Positions 6,432 to 14,074 are shown, numbered from the stretch's first letter. The stretch: DNA of 14,646 bases from CALMJB01 sp963977945 (GCA_963977945.1 CAXBQO010000018.1:1-14646); one strand, 5' to 3'. Notes: a model not told the origin generated them from the letters alone. Made by a program: numbers and translations.

Positions 6432-7526
6432 GTGAATATTAGTAAAAGCCTTAGAAAAATTACTAAACGCAAAGCAATTACTTGGCTATCTATATTCATC
6501 GTGTTCATATCTGCTATCAGTTGGCTTGGTTTTGGAATTTTTTCGATCACGGTCAATCAAGTTGATTTAAGCTCTGGCAGGAAAAATCGTCCCGTTAAAA
6601 GTTCTACTGCCATAAACTATTTGATAGTTGGGTCAGACTCGCGTGAAGGTTTAACAACTGAGCAAATCCAAAAACTAAGAGTTGGCTCAGTTGCAACAGC
6701 TGCAGGTAAAAGATCAGATTCGATGATGCTGATTCATATTTCTAAATCCAGAGATGCCGCTTATGTCATCTCAATTCCACGCGATACTTACGCGCTAATT
6801 CCAGAACACAAAAACAGTAAAGGCGTTACTATTCCAGCAGCTCCGGAAAAAATTAATGCTGCATATAACTTTGGCGGCGCATCTTTGTTGGTACAAACAA
6901 TTGAAGAGATGACCAACTTAAAAATCGATCATTACTTAGAGATAAATTTTGTTGGATTTGCAAATATGGTCGATGCAATTGGGGGAATTCAAATATGCAC
7001 CAAGAAAGCATTGAGTGATTCAAAAAGTCATTTGGAATTGCCAGCCGGTACACATATTTTGGACGGTCTAACTGCCCTGGCGTATGTACGTAGCCGCGAG
7101 TTAGATGGCACCGGTGATTTAGGAAGAATGAAGAGACAGCAAGCCTTTTTTGGTGCAGTCTTTCGTAAGGCCACAAGTCTTGGAGTGCTAACAAATCCGG
7201 TAAAACTTGGAACATTTTTAAATTCAGTTTTAGGTTCAATTACAACAGATTCGCAATTGCAGACAAATGATTTGATAGATCTTGCAAAACAAATGCGAAA
7301 TTTATCTTCTGGGAATGTGCAGACACTTACTGTGCCACTGTCAGATTTAAATTACAGCGACGGTGTAATTACTTCAGCAGTACTTTGGGATCCAGATTTG
7401 TCGCCAGAACTTTGGCAGATGCTCAAAGATGACCAAGCAATTGTTAGTACAGACACTGCAACCGCAACCACGGCGAATGCTAATAAATTCAAGACACAAT
7501 CTGTAGATATTGAGAGTTGTTCTTAA
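6432..7526 (+). CDS. LCP (LytR-CpsA-Psr) family cell-wall glycopolymer transferase
   Basis: Membrane-anchored enzyme that moves an anionic glycopolymer from its polyprenyl-phosphate carrier to peptidoglycan. From the GTG (364 aa) it has a basic N-terminal tail (KSLRKITKRK), one membrane segment (about 15-38) and an extracytoplasmic LCP domain from about 60 to 290. Hallmark residues are D69/R71 in GSDSREG, R117-D118 in SIPRDTY, the INAAYNFGG block (141-149) and R220/R222 with D229 and R232 in YVRSRELDGTGDLGR. The C-terminus has a Thr/Ala-rich linker and a cysteine two residues from the end, which with C189 could form a disulphide. A TTG at 6393 would add 13 residues; the GTG is preferred because of the -10 placed before it. 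No Shine-Dalgarno site. UDP-glucose dehydrogenase follows after 42 bp. Confidence 0.93.
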   Translation: MNISKSLRKITKRKAITWLSIFIVFISAISWLGFGIFSITVNQVDLSSGRKNRPVKSSTAINYLIVGSDSREGLTTEQIQKLRVGSVATAAGKRSDSMMLIHISKSRDAAYVISIPRDTYALIPEHKNSKGVTIPAAPEKINAAYNFGGASLLVQTIEEMTNLKIDHYLEINFVGFANMVDAIGGIQICTKKALSDSKSHLELPAGTHILDGLTALAYVRSRELDGTGDLGRMKRQQAFFGAVFRKATSLGVLTNPVKLGTFLNSVLGSITTDSQLQTNDLIDLAKQMRNLSSGNVQTLTVPLSDLNYSDGVITSAVLWDPDLSPELWQMLKDDQAIVSTDTATATTANANKFKTQSVDIESCS

Positions 7527-7546
7527 GTTAGACTTTCTACTCATTC

Positions 7547-7563
7547 AACCAACTGATTGGGTT
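7547..7563 (+). other. Small hairpin just upstream of the UDP-glucose dehydrogenase start
   Basis: AACCAA, loop CTGA, then TTGGGTT, pairing six bases with one bulged G. It ends five bases before the GTG start codon. It is short and may have no function. Confidence 0.3.
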
Positions 7564-7568
7564 AGCAA

Positions 7569-8876
7569 GTGAAATTATCTGTAATCGGTACCGGATATCT
7601 TGGTGCAACTCATGCTGCCTGTATGGCTGAATTGGGATTTGAAGTAATCGGTGTTGATGTTGATGCTGAAAAAATTAACCAGTTATCAATTGGAACTGTG
7701 CCATTTTATGAACCGGGATTAGATGAACTACTCAAAAAACAAATTACTGCCAAGCGGCTAACTTTCACCACAGATTTTTCGAAAATTTCAGGTTGCGACG
7801 TGCATTTCATATGTGTCGGTACTCCACAAAGCAAAAATTCAAATGCCGCTGACTTAACTTATGTGAACTCGGCGCTAGAAAAAGTTGCCAAAGTGGCTAA
7901 AGCCGGTTCGCTCGTGGTTGGTAAATCCACTGTTCCCGTTGGTACCGCCGCAAAATTGCGCGCACAATTAAAACAAATTAATCCAGCTGCAGAGCTTGCT
8001 TGGAATCCGGAGTTTTTACGCGAAGGATTTGCAGTTGAGGACACATTAAATCCAAACCGTTTAGTAGTCGGTGTTGTTGATGATAAGTCGGAAGAAACTT
8101 TAAAACAGGTTTATGCAAAAAATATCGCTGCCAATATTCCATGGATTAGGGCAGATTTACCGACCGCAGAATTAGTAAAAGTAGCGGCAAATTCATTTTT
8201 GGCCACAAAAATTTCCTTCATTAATGCCATGGCAGAAATCTGCGAAGCAGCTGACGGTGATGTCACGGTGCTGGCGAAAGCAATTGGTTACGATCCAAGA
8301 ATTGGTAATCGCTTTTTACAAGCTGGAATTGGTTTTGGCGGAGGTTGTTTACCAAAAGATATCCGGGCATTCATGGCGAGGGCGGAAGAACTTGGAGCCC
8401 AACAAGCACTTGAGTTCTTAAAAGAAATCGATGCCATTAATTTACGGGCAAGAGCGCGCGTTATTGAATTAGTTCGTCGAGATTTAAGTAATGATTTAAA
8501 GTCTAAAAAAATTGCAGTACTCGGAGCAGCATTTAAACCAGATAGTGATGATGTAAGAGATTCGCCAGCCTTAGATATTGCCGAACAAATTAGAGCAGCC
8601 GGAGCTGATGTAGTTGTACATGATCCAAAGGCAATTGAAAATGCCCGTAAACGCTTTCCAAATCTCAAATTTGAAAGTGAAATAACTAAGACAATATCCG
8701 GCGCAGAAATAGTTTTACATCTAACCGAATGGAAAATGTATCGAGAACTTAATCCGGCAGAATTAAAAAGCCAAGTTAAATCCGCGATTATTATTGATGG
8801 TCGAAACGCTTTAGATCAAGATAAATGGCGCCGTGCTGGATGGAAGTTTCGCGCGCTGGGACGAGTTGCTGATTAA
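7569..8876 (+). CDS. ugd: UDP-glucose 6-dehydrogenase
   Basis: NAD-dependent four-electron oxidation of UDP-glucose to UDP-glucuronate, a precursor for acidic surface polysaccharides. The 435 residues match the family. The N-terminal Rossmann motif is VIGTGYLGATHA (5-16). GKSTVPVG (118-125) and ELAWNPEFLREGFAVED (142-158) belong to the catalytic core, K204 in ELVKVAANSF is conserved, and the nucleophile is C260 in GFGGGCLPKD with K263 close by. The C-terminal domain has FKPDSDDVRDSP (322-333) and HLTEW. All key residues are intact. It starts with GTG and lacks a Shine-Dalgarno site; a TAGACT at 7529-7534 could be its -10, or it may be read through from the LCP gene. UDP-mannose or UDP-GlcNAc dehydrogenases are related alternatives, but the motif set fits UDP-glucose best. 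Confidence 0.94.
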   Translation: MKLSVIGTGYLGATHAACMAELGFEVIGVDVDAEKINQLSIGTVPFYEPGLDELLKKQITAKRLTFTTDFSKISGCDVHFICVGTPQSKNSNAADLTYVNSALEKVAKVAKAGSLVVGKSTVPVGTAAKLRAQLKQINPAAELAWNPEFLREGFAVEDTLNPNRLVVGVVDDKSEETLKQVYAKNIAANIPWIRADLPTAELVKVAANSFLATKISFINAMAEICEAADGDVTVLAKAIGYDPRIGNRFLQAGIGFGGGCLPKDIRAFMARAEELGAQQALEFLKEIDAINLRARARVIELVRRDLSNDLKSKKIAVLGAAFKPDSDDVRDSPALDIAEQIRAAGADVVVHDPKAIENARKRFPNLKFESEITKTISGAEIVLHLTEWKMYRELNPAELKSQVKSAIIIDGRNALDQDKWRRAGWKFRALGRVAD

Positions 8877-8879
8877 TTA

Positions 8880-9284
8880 ATGAACAACGAAGCGGTAATC
8901 GATGAAATATTGCAGTTAAAAACCTGGGCAATAGTTGGATTAAGTAATAATCAAGAACGTGCAGCTTTTAGAGTTGCAAAAACTTTGATTGAACATGGTC
9001 ACAAAATAATTCCGATTCATCCCAAAGCCGAAACTGTTCATGGTCAACCAGGATTTGCCAAACTTTCGGATGTAAAAGAAAAAATCGATGTAGTTGATAT
9101 TTTTGTTAACTCAGATTTAGCAGGTGCGGTAGTTGATGAAGCAATAAAAATTGGTGCTAAAGCAGTTTGGTTACAACTTGGTGTAATAGATTCGGAAGCA
9201 GTTTCAAAAGCCCAAACAGCCAAACTATTGGCGGTAATGGACCGCTGCCCCGCTATCGAATACGGAAAGCGCGCTCACTCCTGA
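8880..9284 (+). CDS. CoA-binding domain protein (YccU-like)
   Basis: Small cytosolic Rossmann-like protein of 134 residues, about the normal family size. The first strand-loop is TWAIVGLSNNQERAAFRVAKTL (15-36), then GHKIIPIHPKA (40-50), the central VDIFVNSD (72-79) and the closing CPAIEYGK (123-130), in the order seen in CoA_binding_2 proteins related to the N-terminal domain of succinyl-CoA ligase alpha subunits. It has no catalytic histidine domain, so it binds rather than ligates CoA; the physiological role is unknown. The ATG is three bases after the dehydrogenase stop, so the two are co-transcribed. Its 3' end overlaps the convergent PurK-like gene by 10 bp and no terminator separates them. 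Confidence 0.91.
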   Translation: MNNEAVIDEILQLKTWAIVGLSNNQERAAFRVAKTLIEHGHKIIPIHPKAETVHGQPGFAKLSDVKEKIDVVDIFVNSDLAGAVVDEAIKIGAKAVWLQLGVIDSEAVSKAQTAKLLAVMDRCPAIEYGKRAHS

Positions 9285-9931
9285 ATTTTTGCGCTGTAAT
9301 AATCCTGCGCATGTTTTATTTGTTGGCATAAAAAATCTAAATCATCACCAAATAAAGTTACAAACTGCGACTTGGCAGAGTTTTCGGATTTATCAAATTT
9401 ATAGTTTGGATTATGTGCCATCAAATGTAGATATGGATAGAACTCATCTTTTCCGGGAGCATTTTTTAGTTCGCCACAAACTACATATTTTCCTAATGAA
9501 TTAACCCGACCCAAAGGTAAATTCAGGTAACCCCTAATAAATTGTTCAAAATAATTTGTTTGGCTGGCGAAAATAGTCCAAGCGGCAGTTTTTGTATTTA
9601 AATAATTAACCTCTAACAAATTAAAGTTTTCATCAAATATAAATTCAGCGCCACCCTCATATTTATTTTTTGTAACTTGATTAATTACCCGCTCTGTAAG
9701 TATTAAATCTGACTCATCTGGAGCGATCACAATTAATTCATCTTGCAACTTAGCAATTGGCCAGGTTGAAACTTGGCCATGGCCAGACCTTGCAACTAAT
9801 ACTGCAAATTTAGGTTTTAGTTTTTCATTTGCAGCAGCAAAGTTCTCACTCTCTTTGATAATAAATTTTTGCTCATCACTAATTCCCAACATTTTTCCGG
9901 CAGCCATAAAATGAAACGGAACATTTGCCAT
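9275..9931 (-). CDS. PurK-related protein lacking the ATP-binding half (probably non-catalytic), 218 aa
   Basis: Residues 41-215 read as the C-terminal part of N5-carboxyaminoimidazole ribonucleotide synthase (PurK). FAVLVARSGHGQV (42-54) corresponds to the SVVVARSxxGE strand, GAEFIFDENFNLLEVNY (94-110) to the VExFV...LLVNE region, and AAWTIFASQTNYFEQFIRGYLNLPLG (116-141) to the HWTxxxxxTSQFEQHLRAxxGLPLG segment. YLHLMAHNPNY and FVTLFGDDLDFL match the end domain. The first 40 residues replace about 180 residues that would hold the nucleotide-binding domain. The Mg-binding NE pair appears as NY (109-110) and the PRxHNSGHW substrate block is changed to NTKTAAW. It is an intact frame with its own predicted promoter, so it may be a repurposed protein rather than debris. 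Maf lies near PurK in actinobacteria such as M. tuberculosis. Homology is inferred by eye. Confidence 0.8.
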   Translation of the reverse strand: MANVPFHFMAAGKMLGISDEQKFIIKESENFAAANEKLKPKFAVLVARSGHGQVSTWPIAKLQDELIVIAPDESDLILTERVINQVTKNKYEGGAEFIFDENFNLLEVNYLNTKTAAWTIFASQTNYFEQFIRGYLNLPLGRVNSLGKYVVCGELKNAPGKDEFYPYLHLMAHNPNYKFDKSENSAKSQFVTLFGDDLDFLCQQIKHAQDYYSAKIQE

Positions 9932-9935
9932 GCGT

Positions 9936-9941
9936 TAAGGT
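9936..9941 (+). promoter_or_regulatory. Predicted -10 element of maf (leaderless)
   Basis: TAAGGT ends six bases before the maf GTG at 9948, so transcription would begin at the start codon. Four of its bases are shared with the opposing -10 at 9938-9943. Confidence 0.5.
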
Positions 9942-9943
9942 TA
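9938..9943 (-). promoter_or_regulatory. Predicted -10 element of the PurK-like gene (leaderless)
   Basis: On the minus strand TAACCT ends six bases before the ATG at 9931. With the maf -10 it forms the symmetric core TAAGGTTA, from which both strands can be read. Confidence 0.5.
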
Positions 9944-9947
9944 CTTT

Positions 9948-10562
9948 GTGACGGTAAAACTGGTACTCGCTTCCGGCTCGCCTTCTCGCGCCAGATTGCT
10001 GCAATCTGTTGGGATAAATCCAAAAATTGTGGTTAGCGATGTAAATGAAGAAGATGATCAGTTTGCCAAACTTTCCCCGGGCGAATTAGTAATTGCGCTG
10101 GCAATTCTGAAAGCGCATACTGTTGCTAAAACTATTGATTTTCCGGCTTTAGTTTTAGGTTGTGATTCCACTTTTGAATTTGAAGGTAAATCTCTTGGCA
10201 AACCAGAAACTAGAGACAAAGCAATTGCTCGAGCAAAACAACTAAGTGGTAAAAGTGGAATTTTGCACACCGGTCATTGCCTGATTGATACCAAGCAACA
10301 GATTGAATTGAGTGAAAGGTCTAGTGCGAAAGTAAATTTTGCAAAAATGAGCGATGACGAAATTGAAGATTATGTAAATACTGGTGAACCATTAAAAGTT
10401 GCTGGCGGTTTTACATTAGATGGAAATAGCGCACCCTTTATCAATTCGATTGAGGGAGATCCAAGCGGGATTATTGGGTTATCACTGCCATTATTGCGTC
10501 GAATGATTCTAAAACTTGGCTATCAATGGACTGAGATAAAATCGGCTAATTCAAATGGATAA
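9948..10562 (+). CDS. maf: Maf family nucleoside triphosphate pyrophosphatase
   Basis: Hydrolyses non-canonical or modified (d)NTPs to monophosphate and pyrophosphate, cleaning the nucleotide pool; cytosolic. The 204 residues show the Maf signature LASGSPSRARLL (7-18) with the phosphate-binding arginines, SDVNEEDD (30-37), LGCDSTFEFEGKSLGKPETRDKA (70-92) with the catalytic aspartate at about D73, HTGHCL (107-112) and the closing GEPLKVAGGFTLDG...FINSIEGDPSGIIGLSLPLL. No key segment is missing. GTG start follows a -10 element by six bases. It leads the operon: its last 8 bp overlap the start of the purine nucleoside phosphorylase gene. Whether it prefers dTTP/UTP or m7GTP cannot be read from the sequence with certainty. 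Confidence 0.94.
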   Translation: MTVKLVLASGSPSRARLLQSVGINPKIVVSDVNEEDDQFAKLSPGELVIALAILKAHTVAKTIDFPALVLGCDSTFEFEGKSLGKPETRDKAIARAKQLSGKSGILHTGHCLIDTKQQIELSERSSAKVNFAKMSDDEIEDYVNTGEPLKVAGGFTLDGNSAPFINSIEGDPSGIIGLSLPLLRRMILKLGYQWTEIKSANSNG

Positions 10563-11409
10563 TTCACAAGTGTCACAAGAAATTGCGCAACTGGATAAAG
10601 ATCCGCTTTCTACTGCCGAAGCTGCTGCAAAAAAGATTTCGGAAATTACCGGTAAAAAAAATCATCAAGTAGCACTGGTGTTAGGTTCTGGTTGGGTCAG
10701 CGCGGCAGATTCTCTTGGTAAACCAACACATGAATTTTCAGCAACTGAACTACCCGGTTTTATTGCACCAACTGTTGCCGGCCACGGTGGAAAAGTTCGG
10801 TCATATGATTTAACTGCCGGTAGTAAAACTATTTCAATTTTAGTTTTTTTAGGTCGCACACATTTCTACGAAGGATTAGGAATGAATGCGGTTTGTCACT
10901 CCGTTAGAACCGCGGTGAAAGCAGGTTGTAATCGAATTGTACTTACAAATGCTGCGGGTGGAATCAACCGCGAATACAAAGTTGGCCAAACCGTTTTAAT
11001 AAAAGATCACATATCTTTAACTGCCGCCTCGCCACTAAGTGGTGCAAACTTTGTAGATCTAACTGATTTGTACAGTAAAGAGTTGCGAGCAATTGTTAAA
11101 CAAGAAGAACAAGGAACTGGCGCACTTAGTGAAGGTGTTTATGTACATTGGCGTGGCCCAACATATGAAACTCCGGCAGAGATAAATATGATGCGCACAA
11201 TTGGTGCAGATTTAGTTGGCATGTCTACTGTGCCAGAGGCGATAGCCGCCCATGCATTAGGGGCAAAAGTTCTGGCAATTTCACTTGTTACAAACGCAGC
11301 GGCAGGAGTCACTGGTGAAAAATTAGATCACGCTGAAGTTATTGCTGCCGGTAAAGCTGCTGCTACCCGGATTGGAGATTTGCTGGCGAAAGTCTTGCCA
11401 AAGTTGTGA
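10555..11409 (+). CDS. punA: Purine nucleoside phosphorylase (trimeric, 6-oxopurine type)
   Basis: Splits inosine, guanosine and their deoxy forms with phosphate to give free base and (deoxy)ribose 1-phosphate. The 284 residues carry the trimeric PNP motifs: LVLGSGW (41-47, S45 phosphate contact), LGRTHFYEG (99-107, with R101 and H103), LTNAAGGIN (130-138), GPTYETPAEI (201-210, E209 binding the purine), VGMSTVPE (221-228) and SLVTNAAAG (243-251). N247 and H259 (LDHAE) are typical of the 6-oxopurine-specific form; adenosine should be a poor substrate. Start overlaps maf by 8 bp and the stop overlaps the next gene by 4 bp (GTGA). PNP next to a phosphohexomutase repeats the deoD-pmmB pair of M. 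tuberculosis. Confidence 0.95.
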   Translation: MDNSQVSQEIAQLDKDPLSTAEAAAKKISEITGKKNHQVALVLGSGWVSAADSLGKPTHEFSATELPGFIAPTVAGHGGKVRSYDLTAGSKTISILVFLGRTHFYEGLGMNAVCHSVRTAVKAGCNRIVLTNAAGGINREYKVGQTVLIKDHISLTAASPLSGANFVDLTDLYSKELRAIVKQEEQGTGALSEGVYVHWRGPTYETPAEINMMRTIGADLVGMSTVPEAIAAHALGAKVLAISLVTNAAAGVTGEKLDHAEVIAAGKAAATRIGDLLAKVLPKL

Positions 11410-13073
11410 GTGCAGATAACGGTTCAACTTTTAAAATTTCTGACTCTGATTTATCTAAATTAACCGAAATAGTAAATGAGTGGTGTAAAACCGATCCTGA
11501 TCCAGATTCAGTTAAAACTTTACAAAATTATTTAACTTCAAGAAATACGGCGGCGTTATCTAAAAGTTTTAACGGATTACTTGAATTTGGTACTGCAGGT
11601 CTGCGTGGTCCTTTAATTCCCGGACCTTCCGGTATGAATTTAGCGGTAGTGCAACGAGCAGCCGCGGCTATCTGTACTTTCATGAAAGATCGCAGTTTAA
11701 AGTCAGTTGTAATTGGAATGGATGCTCGGCATGGGTCTGCAGCATTTGCCAAGCTGAGTGCGCAAATTTTTGCAGGGAGTGGTTTTCAAACTTGGATATT
11801 TCCAGATGTTTGTCCGACGCCATTACTCGCGTTTGCAGTTAATTACTTAGCTGCCGATGTTGGAATCATGGTTACCGCTAGCCATAACCCCGCAATTGAT
11901 AATGGTTACAAGGTTTATTTAGGTAAAAATGTAGATGGCATCAGATTTCATGGTTCGCAAATAATTTCACCTATCGATAAAGAAATCGCTACCGCGATGC
12001 AGAATGTATCTTTTCCAATTGCAAAATCTGATAACTACTTAACTTTAAATAATTCCGTTGAGATGGCATATCTAAATGCCACAACAAAGTTAGTAACTCT
12101 AAAAACTAGTGAAAGCCTAAATTTGGTCTATACCCCACTTCACGGAGTCGGCGGACAAACTTTTCTCAATACCCTTTCAATTGCTGGCTTTAAAAATGTT
12201 TCAGTTGTTAAAGAACAAATGCAACCTGATGCAGATTTTCCAACTGTGCCATTTCCAAATCCAGAAGAAAAAGGTGCGATTGATTTGGCATTGAAATTAG
12301 CACAGCAAGTCAGCGCCGATTTAGTAATTGCGCATGATCCAGATGCTGATCGTTGTGCAATTGCCACTAATTTTGATGGCAAATGGCAGATGTGGCGTGG
12401 TGATGAGGTCGGAGCGATACTTGGAAGATATCTACAGCGCAAATTCAATTTCAAAAAGAGTGCGTATGCCAATTCTTTAGTTTCTGGCACGTTACTAGGC
12501 AAAATTGCTAAAAAGAATTTCATTAATTACTCCCAAACTTTGACCGGCTTTAAATGGGTCAGCAAAGTTTCCAATTTGGTTTACGGATATGAAGAAGCGC
12601 TTGGATATTGCGTAGACCCAATTCATGTAAACGATAAAGATGGAATCAGCGCTGGTTTAATGTTGGCCGAACTTGCTTTGGAGTGTAAAACTCGGGGAAT
12701 CACATTGCGTGAGTACTTAACTCAAATTTATCGAAAATATGGCTGGCATCTAACAGATCAAATTTCATTACGTTTTGAAAATATTGAAACTGCCAAAATT
12801 AAAATGAAAGATTTTGAAAACAATCACCCCAAAACTATTGGCAATGAAAATCTAAAATCTTTCACAGACTTAAGTACGGGATACAACAAATTGCCAAGCA
12901 CTGATGGATTTATTCTCTTCTACGGTAAAAAAGAGCAAATCCGGGTAATCGTTAGACCCAGCGGTACCGAGCCAAAAATGAAGTGTTACATTGAAGTCAT
13001 CGATAAATCTGAGAAAAAGGCAATTGAAATGATGGAAATTGCGTTATCAGAATTGACTAGAGTTCTTACATGA
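11406..13073 (+). CDS. Phospho-sugar mutase of the PMM/PGM family, probably phosphopentomutase
   Basis: Alpha-D-phosphohexomutase superfamily enzyme that moves phosphate between C1 and the terminal carbon of a sugar. All four active-site loops are present in 555 residues: FGTAGLRG (61-68), the phosphoserine loop TASHNP (157-162, S159), the Mg loop DPDADR (311-316, with D311, D313 and D315), the sugar-specificity loop GYEEALG (394-400) and the phosphate loop RPSGTEPK (517-524). The length and GYEEALG loop fit the long PGM2/PmmB-like branch, which includes phosphopentomutases. Lying between purine nucleoside phosphorylase and deoxyribose-phosphate aldolase, it most likely converts (deoxy)ribose 1-phosphate to 5-phosphate; that substrate call is from context. 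No DeoB-type mutase is present nearby. GTG start and 4-bp overlaps at both ends show tight coupling. Confidence 0.93.
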   Translation: MSADNGSTFKISDSDLSKLTEIVNEWCKTDPDPDSVKTLQNYLTSRNTAALSKSFNGLLEFGTAGLRGPLIPGPSGMNLAVVQRAAAAICTFMKDRSLKSVVIGMDARHGSAAFAKLSAQIFAGSGFQTWIFPDVCPTPLLAFAVNYLAADVGIMVTASHNPAIDNGYKVYLGKNVDGIRFHGSQIISPIDKEIATAMQNVSFPIAKSDNYLTLNNSVEMAYLNATTKLVTLKTSESLNLVYTPLHGVGGQTFLNTLSIAGFKNVSVVKEQMQPDADFPTVPFPNPEEKGAIDLALKLAQQVSADLVIAHDPDADRCAIATNFDGKWQMWRGDEVGAILGRYLQRKFNFKKSAYANSLVSGTLLGKIAKKNFINYSQTLTGFKWVSKVSNLVYGYEEALGYCVDPIHVNDKDGISAGLMLAELALECKTRGITLREYLTQIYRKYGWHLTDQISLRFENIETAKIKMKDFENNHPKTIGNENLKSFTDLSTGYNKLPSTDGFILFYGKKEQIRVIVRPSGTEPKMKCYIEVIDKSEKKAIEMMEIALSELTRVLT

Positions 13074-14041
13074 TGCAATCGGCTGCAACCAAATCTACGA
13101 CGGAACTGCCACAAATAAATTCTGATTCAGATTTGCGCAGTTTCTTAAAAACTTTGCCGCCAGTTGATCAAGTTGGAGCGCAAGCACGAGCGGCAATGCT
13201 CGCTACTCGTTCAATAAAAACTTCCAGCAAACTTTGGGCTATTGATATGGCAATCAGCATGGTTGATTTAACTACTTTGGAAGGTGCCGATACACCCGGA
13301 AAAATTAAAACTCTTTGCGCCAAAGCGGTCAGACCAGATCCAAATGATTTATCGGTGCCACATGTTGGCGCGGTCTGCGTGTACAACGATTTGGTTGCAA
13401 TTGCCCGAAAAGAGCTGGATTTAATCGGCGGAAAAGATATTCCAGTTGCCGCCGTTGCCACCGCGTTTCCATCAGGTCGAGCGTCAATGAATGTGAAATT
13501 AGCAGATACAAAAGATGCAATTGAAAATGGTGCGAGCGAAATAGATATGGTGATAGATCGTGGCGCATTTCTCTCTGGAAATTTCAAATTAGTTTTTGAT
13601 GAAATTGTGGCAATCAAAGAGGTATGCGCAGACAAAGCACATTTAAAAGTAATTTTAGAAACCGGTGAACTTGTCACCTACGACAATGTGCGCAAAGCAT
13701 CTTATTTAGCGATGTTAGCTGGTGCAGATTTCATAAAGACCAGTACCGGCAAAGTTAATCCGGCCGCAACTGCGCCTGTGGTTTTGGTAATGCTAGAAGC
13801 GGTACGCGATTTCTATAATCAATACGGAAAAATGATTGGCGTAAAACCAGCAGGTGGAATCAGAACCACCAAAGATGCAATAAAACAGTTGGTGCTGGTG
13901 AATGAAACTGCCGGAGATAAGTGGCTAGATCCAGCGTATTTTCGATTAGGAGCAAGTTCGCTGTTAAATGATCTTTTGATGCAACGCATGAAAATGAAAA
14001 ATGGCTATTACTCTAGTTCCAATTACGTGACGATTGATTAA
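13070..14041 (+). CDS. deoC: Deoxyribose-phosphate aldolase (long form)
   Basis: Cleaves 2-deoxyribose 5-phosphate to glyceraldehyde 3-phosphate and acetaldehyde through a lysine Schiff base; cytosolic TIM barrel. Of 323 residues, the first 55 or so are an N-terminal extension found in the longer DeoC group. The barrel has DLTTLEG (66-72), VPVAAVATAFPSG at about 124-136, EIDMVID (157-163, catalytic aspartate D159), KVILETGEL (193-201), FIKTSTGK (221-228, Schiff-base K223) and GVKPAGGIRT (257-266, second lysine K259). All needed residues are intact. The start overlaps the mutase stop (ATGA); a second in-frame ATG follows at once (13073), so the true N-terminus could be one residue shorter. It sits directly before an aldehyde dehydrogenase that could consume the acetaldehyde product. 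Confidence 0.96.
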   Translation: MMQSAATKSTTELPQINSDSDLRSFLKTLPPVDQVGAQARAAMLATRSIKTSSKLWAIDMAISMVDLTTLEGADTPGKIKTLCAKAVRPDPNDLSVPHVGAVCVYNDLVAIARKELDLIGGKDIPVAAVATAFPSGRASMNVKLADTKDAIENGASEIDMVIDRGAFLSGNFKLVFDEIVAIKEVCADKAHLKVILETGELVTYDNVRKASYLAMLAGADFIKTSTGKVNPAATAPVVLVMLEAVRDFYNQYGKMIGVKPAGGIRTTKDAIKQLVLVNETAGDKWLDPAYFRLGASSLLNDLLMQRMKMKNGYYSSSNYVTID

Positions 14042-14043
14042 AG

Positions 14044-14073
14044 ATGTCTAAGTTATTCGAAAGAAATAAATAA
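14044..14073 (+). CDS. Possible 9-codon leader ORF before the aldehyde dehydrogenase
   Basis: ATG through TAA reading MSKLFERNK, in the 33-bp gap after deoC, ending one base before the next ATG. Its start resembles that of the following protein (MSKFEY), so it may be a relic of a partial duplication. Expression is unproven. Confidence 0.2.
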   Translation: MSKLFERNK

Positions 14074-14074
14074 C

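Noticed and set aside
6853..7239. 128-codon open frame antisense to the LCP gene
   Set aside because: No recognisable motifs and fully inside a well-supported gene on the other strand.
6341..7570. Shared 10-mer GTTAGCAAGT next to both the GT2 start (minus) and the UDP-glucose dehydrogenase start (plus)
   Set aside because: Shared 10-mers are expected by chance many times in a window of this size, and the surrounding bases do not align.
9275..9284. 10-bp tail-to-tail overlap of the CoA-binding and PurK-like genes as a regulatory antisense device
   Set aside because: Short convergent overlaps are common in compact genomes and nothing here suggests more than gene packing.
13168..13677. 169-codon open frame antisense to deoC
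   Set aside because: It is a shadow of the deoC frame: low-complexity Ser/Ala-rich translation with no recognisable domain, while deoC has every catalytic residue.
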